Part shown: positions 1 through 8,928 of the stretch, piece by piece
Numbering within the stretch: the stretch's first letter is position 1
How the letters are laid out: each line of letters opens with the position of its first letter
NCBI RefSeq assembly: GCF_007858255.1
Contig: NZ_VFEU01000031.1
Coordinates: 1 to 56,950, forward strand
Direction: 5' to 3'
DNA length: 56,950 nucleotides
From: Pseudomonas rhodesiae
Lineage (GTDB): Bacteria > Pseudomonadota > Gammaproteobacteria > Pseudomonadales > Pseudomonadaceae
The notes under the pieces: model-generated
Databases searched by the model: none
What the model was told of the DNA's origin: nothing
What the model saw: only the letters and a program-made list of their open reading frames with translations
Translations under genes and position numbers: made by a program

Positions 1-2655
1 CAGGCCGTCAGCGTAGGCGTAGGCGGTGCGTTGGCCGAGTTCGTCGCGTTCGGCGGTGATTTTTCCGTAGGGGTTGTAGCTGTATTCGCGGGTGGCACCG
101 CCTGGCAGGGTCAGACGAGTCAGCCGACCCACAGCGTCCCACTGGTACTGGGTCAGCGCGCCATGTTCATCCTCACGCGCCACCTCGCGGCCCAGGTCGT
201 CGTAGCGATAGCGCCTGATGCCACCATTGGGCAACTGCTCCTCAACCAGTTGCCCGCGCTCATTCCACGCCAAGCGATGGCAGCTGTGATCCGGGTACCA
301 GACGCCGATCAGTTGCCCATGTTTGTTGTAGCTGTAGTCGGTAACGTGACCGTCAGGATCGATCTTACGAATGACATCGCCCTGATCGTTACGCTCGTAT
401 TTCCAGACCGCTTCACCCCGGCGCACCACGCGTACGAAACCGTAGTCATGCTCGTAGGTAGTGGGCTCATCTTCCCCAGGAAACAACGCCACCAGCCGTC
501 CGGCTTCGTCGTACTGATACGCCGTCACCGCCCCCAGCGGGTCTTGTTCGACCGTCAACCGCCCTTGGGCATCGTAGGATTTGAAGTGCTGCGCGCCATC
601 CGGATCGATGCGTTGCACCAATCGCGCACGGTCGTCGTGGACATAGATTTCCTGGCTGCCATCGGCGTTGTGCACCGTGACCTGACCGTCGTCGCCCCAC
701 ACATAGCGCGTGTCCATCTGCGAGAAGCTGGCCCAGTGCCGCACACAGCGCGCCGCCTTGCCGGAGCGTTCCCACGCCCAGAAGAAACTCGCCCCGCCGG
801 CCAGGCCGCGTTCCACAATGACGTGCTGCTCGTCGTAGCGATACACCTCGCTCTCGCCGACGGCATTGGTCGCCGAGACCAGTCGGCCCAGGTCGTCATA
901 GGCGTAGGAAACGACGTTTTGCTCAGTCGTCCAGACATACGGACCACGGCCTTTGGCGCGCTGAATCTGGTAGTCCACCGCGACAATGCGCCCGCTCCCA
1001 TAGCGCAGAAACAACGAGCGACCCACCCCGTTATCCACCCGCTCGATACGTCCGAGCACGTCGCGGAAAATTCGCAGGCGGTTGTCATACGCATCGCTGA
1101 TCGCTGTCAGCACACCGTCGCGAAAGTGGTAGAAGCGCGACGCCTGGGCCAGCACCAGCTCATCCGGCGAAGCCCCCAGATAGATCGCTGCTTCGGCCAG
1201 GCTATTGGTGATTGCCGGCCTCGCAATGGTGGGCATTGGAAAGGAAATTGAGCGATTTTCATGGTCGGTCCACACCACCGAATCGCCTGAAACCAGCAGC
1301 CGCTGCGCCAGCCCATGGCTCCAGCCAAACCCCAGCCCTACATCGACTTCCACCGCACTGGTGCGATACAGGCGCGTCCACTCGAACGGCAATACCCCAT
1401 CCAGAACACCGTCAGTCAGGGTCAGCAATTCCTCGCCGGTGACCATCGATACGGGGCAGCCGTTAGTGACGGTTTTATCCGCAGAAGCCGCCGCATCGCC
1501 GTTCGGATTCGTCGATACAGCAGGCAAATCATCCACAGGCTCTTTTTGCTTCAGCACCGCGTTCTGCCGCGCCCGCCAGCGCATCTGCAGCGTGCCTTGC
1601 TTCACTCTGCCGACCACACCGCGAACCGCCACCGCCTTGTAGCGATCCACCGCCTGCATGAACCTCGTCAGAATCGCCAGCACGCTCTGAACAAAACCAA
1701 CAGCCGCTTTAACAATCTGTGCGCCATACCTGGCCAACCGCAGGCTCAAATACGCCACAGCCGCCGCCGGCAATGCGATGGTCAGCACCGCGCCAATCAC
1801 TAGGTCAATCAGCAGCGACACCACAAACCCAGCGGCCACTTGCGCAATCTCACTGGGCGGCAATGCGTCCAACCAGATCATCGCCGTGCGCACCAGCAGG
1901 AACAGCGCCGCCTCATCACTGGCGAGCAACATCGCCTGTTCCATGACCTTGGGCGCATCGGTGGCGATTTGTGCCAGCTTGGCCGCTTCGGCTCCCAGCT
2001 GTTCGACGTACTTCAACGGGTTTTCAAGAATCGCCTGCACCAGCTTGATGCTGTCCCACACGTCCCGGATCGCGGCCCAACTGCCCGCCAGCACGCCGCT
2101 GCCAATCGCACTGGCCGTGGACTGCTGCCAATGCGGCTTGAAGCCTTGCCACTGTTCGCGAAGCCACCGCTCCAGGTCCGCCATCAGCCCGGCGTAGGAG
2201 GCGAACAACGCGTCAACCTGCTCCTGGGAAACACCGCCCTGTACCCGAACCTGATAGCGCCCGCCAGCGGCGCAGTGGTGTGAGCCCTTGCCGTGCTCAT
2301 CCAACATGACCCGCGTGGAACTGCCGTCATCCAGCCCGATAACCTCGACCGGAATGTCGCCAATCGGCACGTCATACACTGAGTCGAATTTGCTCTCTAT
2401 CTTCAGCTCGCCGCCCAACTGGCACACGGCAACACTGCCGATAAAGTTAGGGTCGCTCAAGCTTACGGTTGTCTGCGAGTCACCGACGCGCAACACCCGA
2501 TCCATCCCCAGCAACGACGGCATATCTGCCGCATGGCTCACCGAGTCCACCGTCCGCGAATACCAGGCGCCCATCTGCTGGCGATAAGTCACCAGGCTCT
2601 GATGAAAGCCATCCAGCTCATGTTCGATAGAGGCAATGTGGGAAGCGTGGGTCAT
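1..2655 (-). CDS. Rhs/YD-repeat polymorphic toxin, N-terminal part (gene runs off the left edge)
   Basis: An uninterrupted minus-strand reading frame runs from ATG at 2655 to the window edge, about 885 codons. The first ~390 residues are an N-terminal region with two adjacent hydrophobic helices at roughly residues 270-305 (starting near GFVVSLLIDLVIG). Around residue 397 comes the DUF6531-type entry motif (GCPVSMVTGEELL), followed by many YD repeats such as YRYDDLGREV, YQWDAVGRL and YSYNPYGKI. Rhs proteins form a shell that encloses a variable C-terminal toxin, usually delivered by type VI secretion. The toxin tip and its immunity gene would lie before position 1 and cannot be seen. No PAAR domain was recognised at the N-terminus. 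The family call is firm; the toxin activity is unknown. Confidence 0.93.
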   Translation of the reverse strand, partial: MTHASHIASIEHELDGFHQSLVTYRQQMGAWYSRTVDSVSHAADMPSLLGMDRVLRVGDSQTTVSLSDPNFIGSVAVCQLGGELKIESKFDSVYDVPIGDIPVEVIGLDDGSSTRVMLDEHGKGSHHCAAGGRYQVRVQGGVSQEQVDALFASYAGLMADLERWLREQWQGFKPHWQQSTASAIGSGVLAGSWAAIRDVWDSIKLVQAILENPLKYVEQLGAEAAKLAQIATDAPKVMEQAMLLASDEAALFLLVRTAMIWLDALPPSEIAQVAAGFVVSLLIDLVIGAVLTIALPAAAVAYLSLRLARYGAQIVKAAVGFVQSVLAILTRFMQAVDRYKAVAVRGVVGRVKQGTLQMRWRARQNAVLKQKEPVDDLPAVSTNPNGDAAASADKTVTNGCPVSMVTGEELLTLTDGVLDGVLPFEWTRLYRTSAVEVDVGLGFGWSHGLAQRLLVSGDSVVWTDHENRSISFPMPTIARPAITNSLAEAAIYLGASPDELVLAQASRFYHFRDGVLTAISDAYDNRLRIFRDVLGRIERVDNGVGRSLFLRYGSGRIVAVDYQIQRAKGRGPYVWTTEQNVVSYAYDDLGRLVSATNAVGESEVYRYDEQHVIVERGLAGGASFFWAWERSGKAARCVRHWASFSQMDTRYVWGDDGQVTVHNADGSQEIYVHDDRARLVQRIDPDGAQHFKSYDAQGRLTVEQDPLGAVTAYQYDEAGRLVALFPGEDEPTTYEHDYGFVRVVRRGEAVWKYERNDQGDVIRKIDPDGHVTDYSYNKHGQLIGVWYPDHSCHRLAWNERGQLVEEQLPNGGIRRYRYDDLGREVAREDEHGALTQYQWDAVGRLTRLTLPGGATREYSYNPYGKITAERDELGQRTAYAYADGL

Positions 2656-3139
2656 CCGTGACGTCTCGGCAGAGGGCAAGGCGTCGGAGTCTGCCGCAGT
2701 AAAAAGCGGCTGGATGAACGGTGGGGAAAATCAGAAAGGGCTTATGACGGTCGCGTAATAGTCAGCCCCAATCACAGTTGGGGGCTACTTCAAATGGCGA
2801 TTATGCTCATTGACGAGCAGTGCTTTGTGCTTCTTTAAGTTGGGGTTCAAATTCAATCAGTCCAGCCTGCATCCTCTGCAATACGGCGATTTGCCTGGCC
2901 AGGTCTCGCTTCTTAAATTGGCAATAGCGTGTTCTGCTCGATCCCAGGGCAAAGCATTGGCCTTTCCCTTTTCCAAATCGTCCGCCGATCTGCTTCAGAG
3001 AGTGTTGCAATAAGCTGATTTGCAGTTGCCAGTAGGACCGTTTCGTAAGATGTGTTGGGCACCTCCTGAAGTGCTTACGACCCCTTGTTACTGCAAAGGC
3101 CTCTGACTAGCCTGCCGAAAACTCAAGAGTGAAACAGGC
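2656..3139. other. intergenic stretch upstream of the rhs gene
   Basis: About 480 bases without a convincing gene. A 67-codon minus-strand frame (2807-3010, TTG start, basic, possibly a short coiled coil near its end) has no clear ribosome site and no recognised family, so it is not called as a gene. The stretch probably carries the promoters of the divergent rhs gene and of the DUF1016 gene. Confidence 0.4.
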
Positions 3140-4172
3140 ATGAGCGAAAGGTCTATCCGTTTGACGGCGCCTCCGACGGGCTACAGCGATTGGCTGACCG
3201 GCCTTAAAAAGCGCATCCACGCGCCACAACAGCGTGCGTCACTGGCAGTCAATCGAGAAATGGTGCTCCTTTACTGGAATATCGGTCACGAGATTCTGAC
3301 CCGCCAGAACCAGCAGGGGTGGGGGAGCAAGGTTGTTGATCGTCTTGCTCAAGATTTGCGTACGAGTTTTCCCTGCATGAGAGTTTTTTCGCCCCGCAAC
3401 CTGAAGTACATGCGTGCATTTGCTGAAGCTTGGCCGGATTCGGAATTTGTGCAACAGGCTGCTGCACAATTGCCGTGGGGCCACAATGTGGTCCTGCTCG
3501 ACAAACTTCCGGGGCCAGAATCCCGTCGTTGGTACATCGCGCAGGCGATTGAACACAGTTGGTCCCGCAACACGCTGGTGATGCAAATCGAAACTCGCCT
3601 ACTGGAGCGCACGGGTAAAGCAGTCAGCAATTTCGAAAACCACCTGCCCAAGCCACAATCCGACGCTGGCGCGTGAGTCGCTGAAAGATCCTTATCGTTT
3701 TGATTTTCTCAGTCTGGCCCTGGATGCGCAGGAGCGCGACATAGAAAATGCCCTGATCAAACACGTCACCGACTTTCTGTTGGAGTTGGGCGCTGGTTTT
3801 GCGTTCGTCGGCCAACAAGTTCTCTTGGATGTGGGTGGCGATGAGTTCTTCGTTGATCTGTTGTTCTACCACGTGAAGCTGCGTTGCTACGTGGTGATCG
3901 AGCTCAAGGCGGGAAAATTTAAGCCTGAACACCTAGGCAAGCTGAGCTTTTACCTTGCTGCTGTAGATGCTCAGCTTAGGCATCCACAAGATGGGCCAAC
4001 GATTGGCCTATTATTGTGCAAGAGCAAGAATGCGGTGGTAGCTGAGTATGCACTGCGCGATAACAACCGACCTATCGGAGTGGCGGAATATCAACTGGTA
4101 GGGGCATTACCCGCAGAGCTGCAAACCAGTTTGCCAAGCATCGAGCAAATTGAGCGGGAACTGGCGGGTTAA
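3140..4172 (+). pseudogene. DUF1016 / YhcG-type PD-(D/E)XK nuclease, frameshifted
   Basis: Two adjacent frames together make one DUF1016 protein of about 340 residues, the usual family length. The first (3140-3676) carries the N-terminal DUF1016_N region with YWNIGHEI and the FSPRNLKYMRAFAEAWPD segment. The second (open from 3666 to 4172) carries the nuclease core, with FFVDLLFYH and the catalytic-type VIELKAGKFKPEHLGKLS. The junction is one extra base near 3665: skipping it reads through as PQSD-LARESLKDPYRFDFL, the expected continuation. YhcG-like proteins are predicted nucleases often linked to restriction or mobile DNA. The gene is either a recent pseudogene or the extra base is a consensus error. 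Confidence 0.85.
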
Positions 4173-4189
4173 GCTCGGTTGAATAACGA

Positions 4190-4213
4190 AAGCCCGCTTT
4201 TGAGGGCAGGCTT
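4190..4213. terminator. possible bidirectional terminator
   Basis: A short hairpin (AAGCC...GGCTT with an inner GCCC/GGGC pairing) lies between the convergent DUF1016 and YcaC-like genes. The T-run is poor, so this is tentative. Confidence 0.35.
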
Positions 4214-4232
4214 ATCGCGAATCTCGGCTGAC

Positions 4233-4865
4233 TTACTTCTGATGAGCCGTCAGCGCCGCATACCCATTCATCAAGTTGCGATAGTTCGGGATACGCTGAG
4301 ACAGTAGATTGCCCAGCCCTTCGATATCGTTACGCCAGTCGCGATGTAGCTCACAAGCCACCGAGAACCAGTTCATCAACTGTGCACCGGCTTGTGTCAT
4401 CCGGCTCCACGCCGCTTGCTGCACGGTGGTGTTGAAAGTGCCCGACGCATCCGTCACCACAAACACCTCAAACCCTTCCGCCAGCGCCGACAAGGTCGGG
4501 AACGCTACGCAGACATCCGTGACCACACCGGCAATGATGATCTGCTTGCGGCCAGTGGCCTTGATCGCTTTGACGAAGTCTTCGTTGTCCCATGCGTTGA
4601 TCTGACCAGGGCGGGCGATGTAAGGCGCGTCCGGAAACATTTCTTTCAGCTCCGGCACCAACGGGCCATTGGGGCCTTGTTCGAAACTGGTGGTAAGGAT
4701 GGTCGGCAGGTTGAAGAACTTCGCCAGGTCGGCCAGGGCCAGTACGTTGTTCTTGAACTCGTTGGGCGAGAAGTCCTGAACCAGAGAGATCAGGCCGGTC
4801 TGGTGGTCGACCAGCAGTACGATGGCGTCGTCTTTGTTGAGGCGGTTGTAGGTTGCAGTGCTCAT
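4233..4865 (-). CDS. ycaC: isochorismatase-family cysteine hydrolase (YcaC-like)
   Basis: The protein has 210 residues. The start is the ATG at 4865, preceded by AAGGA about 11 bases upstream; a longer frame to 4997 exists but its extra residues look non-coding. The isochorismatase-family triad is visible: Asp in LLVDHQTGL near residue 20, and Cys in VVTDVCVAFP near residue 118 with the typical preceding beta strand. The length and the C-terminal segment (LMNWFSVACELHRDWR) match E. coli YcaC, an octameric hydrolase of unknown substrate. It is monocistronic, convergent with the DUF1016 gene and divergent from the yjf cluster. The true substrate cannot be inferred. Confidence 0.88.
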   Translation of the reverse strand: MSTATYNRLNKDDAIVLLVDHQTGLISLVQDFSPNEFKNNVLALADLAKFFNLPTILTTSFEQGPNGPLVPELKEMFPDAPYIARPGQINAWDNEDFVKAIKATGRKQIIIAGVVTDVCVAFPTLSALAEGFEVFVVTDASGTFNTTVQQAAWSRMTQAGAQLMNWFSVACELHRDWRNDIEGLGNLLSQRIPNYRNLMNGYAALTAHQK

Positions 4866-5045
4866 GGTTGAATCCTTTTTGTTTAAGTGGGTTAGGGCGT
4901 TGCGTTCAACATGGGCACAGATTAATGGGTGGTGACGGCATGATAAATCGTCTGATATGGGTAATACCGTCAACTCAAAGGTGACAATTTCGGTCATTTA
5001 GCAGCAGCGACCTTTAGTGTCAGTGAAAGAAGTACGACAAAAAAT

Positions 5046-5103
5046 CTCACGCGTGAGCTATTGAGCCTGCTGAAAATTGCCTGTAGATTTTCTCACGCGT
5101 GAG
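5046..5103. promoter_or_regulatory. pair of identical 12-bp palindromes upstream of yjfI
   Basis: The perfect palindrome CTCACGCGTGAG occurs at 5046-5057 and again at 5092-5103, 46 bases centre to centre. The second copy ends 24 bases before the yjfI start codon. Two exact copies in a promoter region suggest a dimeric repressor or activator. No regulator gene for it is obvious in this window, and no clear sigma-54 promoter was found between the copies. Confidence 0.65.
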
Positions 5104-5126
5104 TTTTTCACAGCGAGGTCAGCACC

Positions 5127-5816
5127 ATGAAAAGCAGCTCTCCATCGACCCCGTCCCCAGGGGCCGATACCGATTCAACCCGTCTTCAAGGAGAGCGCTT
5201 GAAACCGTCGGTCAAAAAGCCATCGAGCTTCTACATGAAGCAGATGCGCGCAGGCCTGGCGGCCGCCGGCTATGTGAAACACGAGACTTGGGTGCTTCCC
5301 GAAAATCGAAGCCTGCTCAAGCAAATGGAGAAACAGCTTCGCCAGCCGATTCTGGCTGGTTCATTCATGTCGGAGAATTTCATGAGCGCAGGTACCAACT
5401 GGAATATCGATCGCCTCTTCACCGCTCTTCAGGCCCTGGACGAGGTGGTGTCCAAGGACATTACGCTGTCTCTGGTCCAAGGCTCCGAGTCCAGCATCAA
5501 GCTGGAAATGAACGACTTCGGTGGCTTGCCGATTTACATCGCGGTGGTGGGCGAGCAGATCATCGTCGATACCGTGCTGGTCGATGCCGAGTCCATCAAC
5601 GATGTCGCAACCTTCAATGACGCGGTGTTGCGCAGCCGGGAGATGTTCCCGCTGTCCTCGATCGGTATCGAAACCATGCCGAACGGGCAAGTGGTCTACA
5701 ACATGTTCGGCGCATTGAGCTCCGACTCCAGCCTGACCAATATCGTGACCGAGGTGAAAACCTTGGTCGACAACGTGCAGCGCGCCAGCGAAGCCTTCGA
5801 ACGTTTCTTCAATTAA
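5127..5816 (+). CDS. yjfI: YjfI family protein (DUF2170)
   Basis: The protein has 229 residues, with ATG at 5127 preceded by GAGG. It starts with a polar, Pro/Ser-rich segment (about 40 residues) followed by a basic helix (SFYMKQMRAGLAAAGYVKHETWVLPEN). The remaining ~150 residues are a DUF2170 domain, with YIAVVGEQIIVDTVLV and SREMFPLSSIGIETM as recognisable parts. It is the first gene of a yjfIJKLMC-type cluster and lies 17 bases before the PspA-like gene. DUF2170 proteins have no established biochemical role; the constant linkage to PspA suggests an envelope-stress function (inference). Confidence 0.9.
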   Translation: MKSSSPSTPSPGADTDSTRLQGERLKPSVKKPSSFYMKQMRAGLAAAGYVKHETWVLPENRSLLKQMEKQLRQPILAGSFMSENFMSAGTNWNIDRLFTALQALDEVVSKDITLSLVQGSESSIKLEMNDFGGLPIYIAVVGEQIIVDTVLVDAESINDVATFNDAVLRSREMFPLSSIGIETMPNGQVVYNMFGALSSDSSLTNIVTEVKTLVDNVQRASEAFERFFN

Positions 5817-5833
5817 GCACTCGGGAGTATCCA

Positions 5834-6532
5834 ATGACTCAGTCCATCTGGAGCAAATTGTTCACCGCGCTGCGTGGCGGTGCCAACGAAGTCGGCGAAT
5901 CGATCGTCGACCAACAGGCCCTGCGCATCCTCGATCAGGAAATTCGCGATGCCGACACCGCGCTGGCCAACGCCAAGCGTGAGCTGGTCAGCATCATGGC
6001 CAAGCACAAATTGGCGACTGATCGCGTCAACGAGTACGACGCCAAGATCAAGGACCTGGAGTCCAAGGCGGTGGCTGCCCTGCAGGCCAATCGTGAAGAC
6101 CTCGCCTTGGAAGTGGCCGAAGCGATTTCGACCCTGACCAACGAGCGGGATGTCGAGAATAAGCAAGCCATTGAGTTCGGTGGCTATGCGGAAGGCATGC
6201 GCAAGGACATCACCAAGGCCGAAAGCCGGATCAAAAGCCTGCGCCAGCAAGTGGATATGGCCAAGGCTCGCGACAGCGTACAGAAGGCCCAGGTCAGCGC
6301 CTCCATCGCCAGCGGCGGTGCCAACGGCAAGCTGGAAACCGCCGTCGGTACGCTGAATCGTTTGCAGGCCAAGCAGCAGCAACGCGCCGCTGAACTGCAA
6401 GCTCAGGATGAGCTGGCTGACGCTTCGACGGGGACCGATCTGGAGCGCAAGCTGCGCGACGCCGGCATCACGCCGGATGAAGGCAGCGCCAATGCGATTC
6501 TGGAGCGCCTGAAGCAAAAGTCGGCGGAGTAA
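5834..6532 (+). CDS. yjfJ: PspA/IM30 family protein (YjfJ)
   Basis: The protein has 232 residues and is almost wholly alpha-helical with long coiled coils, as expected for PspA/IM30/Vipp1 proteins that assemble on membranes under stress. Typical parts are the N-terminal amphipathic stretch (MTQSIWSKLFTALRGGANEVGESIVDQQAL), the LRILDQEIRDADTAL-type helix and the central helices around residues 40-170. The C-terminal third is Ala/Gln-rich. It follows yjfI directly and is followed by a strong intrinsic terminator, so yjfI-yjfJ may form the high-expression part of the cluster. No pspBC or pspF gene is nearby. Confidence 0.93.
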   Translation: MTQSIWSKLFTALRGGANEVGESIVDQQALRILDQEIRDADTALANAKRELVSIMAKHKLATDRVNEYDAKIKDLESKAVAALQANREDLALEVAEAISTLTNERDVENKQAIEFGGYAEGMRKDITKAESRIKSLRQQVDMAKARDSVQKAQVSASIASGGANGKLETAVGTLNRLQAKQQQRAAELQAQDELADASTGTDLERKLRDAGITPDEGSANAILERLKQKSAE

Positions 6533-6546
6533 GCAACGTCGCCGCT

Positions 6547-6575
6547 GGGAGGGCAGTGTCTGCCCTCCCTTTTTT
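6547..6575 (+). terminator. strong intrinsic terminator inside the yjf cluster
   Basis: A 9-bp perfect stem (GGGAGGGCA / TGCCCTCCC), a 5-base loop (GTGTC) and a run of six T form a textbook rho-independent terminator. It sits between yjfJ and the rhomboid gene, whose start codon is at 6588. Downstream genes therefore depend on read-through or on another promoter. Confidence 0.88.
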
Positions 6576-6587
6576 ATCGAGGTCAGG

Positions 6588-7148
6588 ATGGATGCCCTGA
6601 AGGGTTTCAAGACAATCGCAGGCTTGGCCTTCTTGATGGTCGCGCTGCAACTGCTCAATGTGGCGACCGGTTACAGCCTTATGGCGTTCGGCCTGATCCC
6701 GAGAACGCTGCAGGGGCTGCCCGGCATTCTCACGTCACCGTTTCTGCACGGCTCGTTCGCCCACCTGAGCGCCAACCTGATTGCCTTTGTGATGCTGGGC
6801 AGCCTGGTGATGATCGAAGGGCTCAATCGGTTTGTGACCGTCAGCGCGATCATCATTGTGCTGGGTGGCTTGCTGGTCTGGCTGTTCGGTTTTGCCGGCA
6901 TACACGTGGGCGCCAGCGGCTGGGTCTTCGGGCTATGGGCCTACCTGTTGTCTCGCGCCTGGTTCCACAGGAGTTGGGGCAACCTGATAACGGCCGCTGT
7001 CGTCGCGGCACTGTATGGCGGCTTGATCCTTGGCTTCCTGCCTCGCCAGGGTGTTTCCTTCGAAGGGCATCTGTTTGGCGCATTCGCCGGATTTATTGCA
7101 GCCAAGGTACTTCTCTCCAAACCACGCAGCAGGTTTAATGCCGGCTGA
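6588..7148 (+). CDS. rhomboid-family intramembrane serine protease
   Basis: The protein has 186 residues; ATG at 6588 follows GAGG. It is hydrophobic with about six membrane helices. Rhomboid signatures are all present: HGSFAHLSANL (the HxxxN motif in TM2), the catalytic serine in HVGASGWVFG (GxSG, near residue 111) and the catalytic histidine in FEGHLFGAFAG (near residue 163). Rhomboids cleave membrane-protein helices. It lies just behind the terminator that follows yjfJ and 72 bases before the K+ channel gene. E. coli yjfIJKLMC has no rhomboid, so this is a lineage-specific addition. The substrate is unknown; a partner inside the cluster, such as the lipoprotein or DUF350 protein, is only a guess. 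Confidence 0.92.
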   Translation: MDALKGFKTIAGLAFLMVALQLLNVATGYSLMAFGLIPRTLQGLPGILTSPFLHGSFAHLSANLIAFVMLGSLVMIEGLNRFVTVSAIIIVLGGLLVWLFGFAGIHVGASGWVFGLWAYLLSRAWFHRSWGNLITAAVVAALYGGLILGFLPRQGVSFEGHLFGAFAGFIAAKVLLSKPRSRFNAG

Positions 7149-7220
7149 GCGCGCTTGAGCATCCCGATGTCGAGGCGACAACGTCATCAGGTAATCAAGT
7201 ACCCAAGGAGCCAGGGACAC

Positions 7221-8255
7221 GTGTCGATTTTTCTTCTGTTGCGCAGGTACGCTTCCTCGCTCTTTCACCGCTTCGGTTGGGCGGGGCTGGTGATCGCCCT
7301 GGGGATACACCTGATCACCGCCTACCTGGGCCTGGTGTACCTGGACGAACAGCACCTCACCGCTCCCGCCACATTTATTTACTTCTACCTCACCACCACG
7401 CTGACGGTCGGCTATGGCGATCTTGCGCCGCAGACCTCGGCGGGGCGCGTGTTCGTGGCTGCCTGGGTGATGCTCGGGGGCATTGCGCTGCTGACGGCAG
7501 CCATCGGCAAAACCACCAGCACTGTCATCGATGCATGGAGAAAAGGCATGAAGGGCAAAGGCGATTTCACCGGTAAGGTCGGTCATACCGTGCTCATTGG
7601 CTGGGAGGGCGCGTCCAGTGAGCGAGTCATTGAGTTGTTGCTCCAGGACGAGACCTCGAACGACAACCTGATCGTCATTTGCGATTGCACCCTCGAAGAA
7701 AACCCAATGCCGGGCAAGGCGGCGTTCATCCGTGGCGAAAGCCTGTCTTCGACAGCGTTATTGCTGCGTGCCGGCGTGCCCGGTGCCGAGCGTGTGCTGG
7801 TGCGCACTCCGTCTGATGATCTGACGCTGGCCACCGTGCTGGCGGTGAATCAACTGAGCCCGGTCGGTCATGTGGTGGCCCACTTCAATGAAAGCGAAAT
7901 TGCCGCTCTGGCCAGCTCCTACGCCCCGAGCCTGGAATGCACATCAAGCATGGCTATCGAAATGCTGGTGCGCGCGTCCCAGGATCCGGGCTCGTCGGTG
8001 GTCATCAATGAGCTGTTGTGCGTGGGCCAGGGTGCCACCCAATACTTGATGAAATTGCCCGAGGCCTTTGAGGCCACGTTCGGCGACCTGTACACCCAAA
8101 TGAAAGAACGCCATAACGCCACTCTCATCGGCTATCGCGCCATAGGCGCCCCGCAACCCTCGATCAACCCGCCCAGCAACACGCGCGTTGCAGGTGGCGA
8201 ACTCTTCTACATCGCCTCCACCCGCCTCAAGGAAATCTCCAATGGGATGGTTTAA
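7221..8255 (+). CDS. two-TM potassium channel with cytoplasmic RCK-like domain
   Basis: The start is taken as GTG at 7221, because AAGGAG lies 10 bases upstream; the frame is open upstream but unsupported. This gives 344 residues. TM1 (GWAGLVIALGIHLITAYLGL), a pore loop with the selectivity filter TVGYGD and TM2 (FVAAWVMLGGIALLTA) form a KcsA/MthK-like pore in the first ~110 residues. The rest is a nucleotide-binding RCK/TrkA-N-type domain (VLIGWEGASSERVIELLL, ALLLRAGVPGAERVLVRT). The stop overlaps the start of yjfK by 14 bases, so translation is probably coupled. K+ flux control next to PspA fits a membrane-integrity role (inference). Confidence 0.9.
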   Translation: MSIFLLLRRYASSLFHRFGWAGLVIALGIHLITAYLGLVYLDEQHLTAPATFIYFYLTTTLTVGYGDLAPQTSAGRVFVAAWVMLGGIALLTAAIGKTTSTVIDAWRKGMKGKGDFTGKVGHTVLIGWEGASSERVIELLLQDETSNDNLIVICDCTLEENPMPGKAAFIRGESLSSTALLLRAGVPGAERVLVRTPSDDLTLATVLAVNQLSPVGHVVAHFNESEIAALASSYAPSLECTSSMAIEMLVRASQDPGSSVVINELLCVGQGATQYLMKLPEAFEATFGDLYTQMKERHNATLIGYRAIGAPQPSINPPSNTRVAGGELFYIASTRLKEISNGMV

Positions 8256-8913
8256 ACAGTTGATGGGGCTTGAGGCCCCGCACGCCAATACACAATCGAA
8301 AGAGCCTGGCCAAGCCGTGCCGAGCACCGGGCCGCTGGGCCTGGCGCCGGGCAAAGGCGTGATATTCGACACGAGCCTGAAATTGCTGCTCGACGGCAAA
8401 ACCACGGTGATCATCCCCGGCACCCAGGAAATCTGGAGCAACGGCACCGTTGACCTCGGGCAGTCGACCTGGCTTTCGCGCTATTACATGAACGACGAAG
8501 ATTACTGGCTGCAGGTGCACACCACGGGCGATATCACCGGGCAGGTCGAGTCGGTGATCCTGTTTAACTACCTGAGTTACGTCACCCTCAGCAGCGAGGC
8601 CGAACTGCGCCGCCTGGCGGGGCCGCAGAGTCTGATCGGTTTGCCGACCTACACCCACAACGGCGTCGAATACGCGCGTGTATGGGGCAGCGAGGAAGGT
8701 CAGACAGAATTGGTGGCCATGAGTGAGCAGGTGATCAACCCCGAAGACGCCTACAGCGTTGAGCACCGTTCGATGCTATACGCACGGGATACAGGCCTGA
8801 CCGATCGACGTGAGTTCCTGCTGTTTTCCGTCGAGGAAGACGCTGAAGGCACCGTCAGCCTGAGCACATCGCTGGGCATTTCGCTGTACACAACCGACTT
8901 GAAAGCGCTCTAA
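8242..8913 (+). CDS. yjfK: DUF2491 family protein (YjfK)
   Basis: The protein has 223 residues. ATG at 8242 has AAGGAA upstream and overlaps the end of the channel gene. It is a soluble, acidic protein with the DUF2491 pattern: KGVIFDTSLKLLLDG near residue 40, WLSRYYMNDEDYWLQVHTTGD near residue 75, and RREFLLFSVEEDAEG near the end. The family has no established activity and is found with PspA-like, DUF350 and glutathionylspermidine-synthase-like genes, as here. Confidence 0.9.
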   Translation: MGWFKQLMGLEAPHANTQSKEPGQAVPSTGPLGLAPGKGVIFDTSLKLLLDGKTTVIIPGTQEIWSNGTVDLGQSTWLSRYYMNDEDYWLQVHTTGDITGQVESVILFNYLSYVTLSSEAELRRLAGPQSLIGLPTYTHNGVEYARVWGSEEGQTELVAMSEQVINPEDAYSVEHRSMLYARDTGLTDRREFLLFSVEEDAEGTVSLSTSLGISLYTTDLKAL

Positions 8914-8928
8914 AAAAGGAAGAAACAC

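Noticed and set aside
31..1251. 406-codon plus-strand open frame
   Set aside because: It is the antisense of the YD-repeat part of the rhs gene; its translation has no recognisable family, and GC-rich codon structure explains the long frame.
4866..4997. N-terminal extension of the YcaC-like protein
   Set aside because: The upstream codons are not conserved-looking, while ATG 4865 has a proper ribosome site and the family N-terminus.
5058..5091. sigma-54 promoter between the palindromes
   Set aside because: TTGC is present, but the GG of the -24 element is missing at the required spacing.
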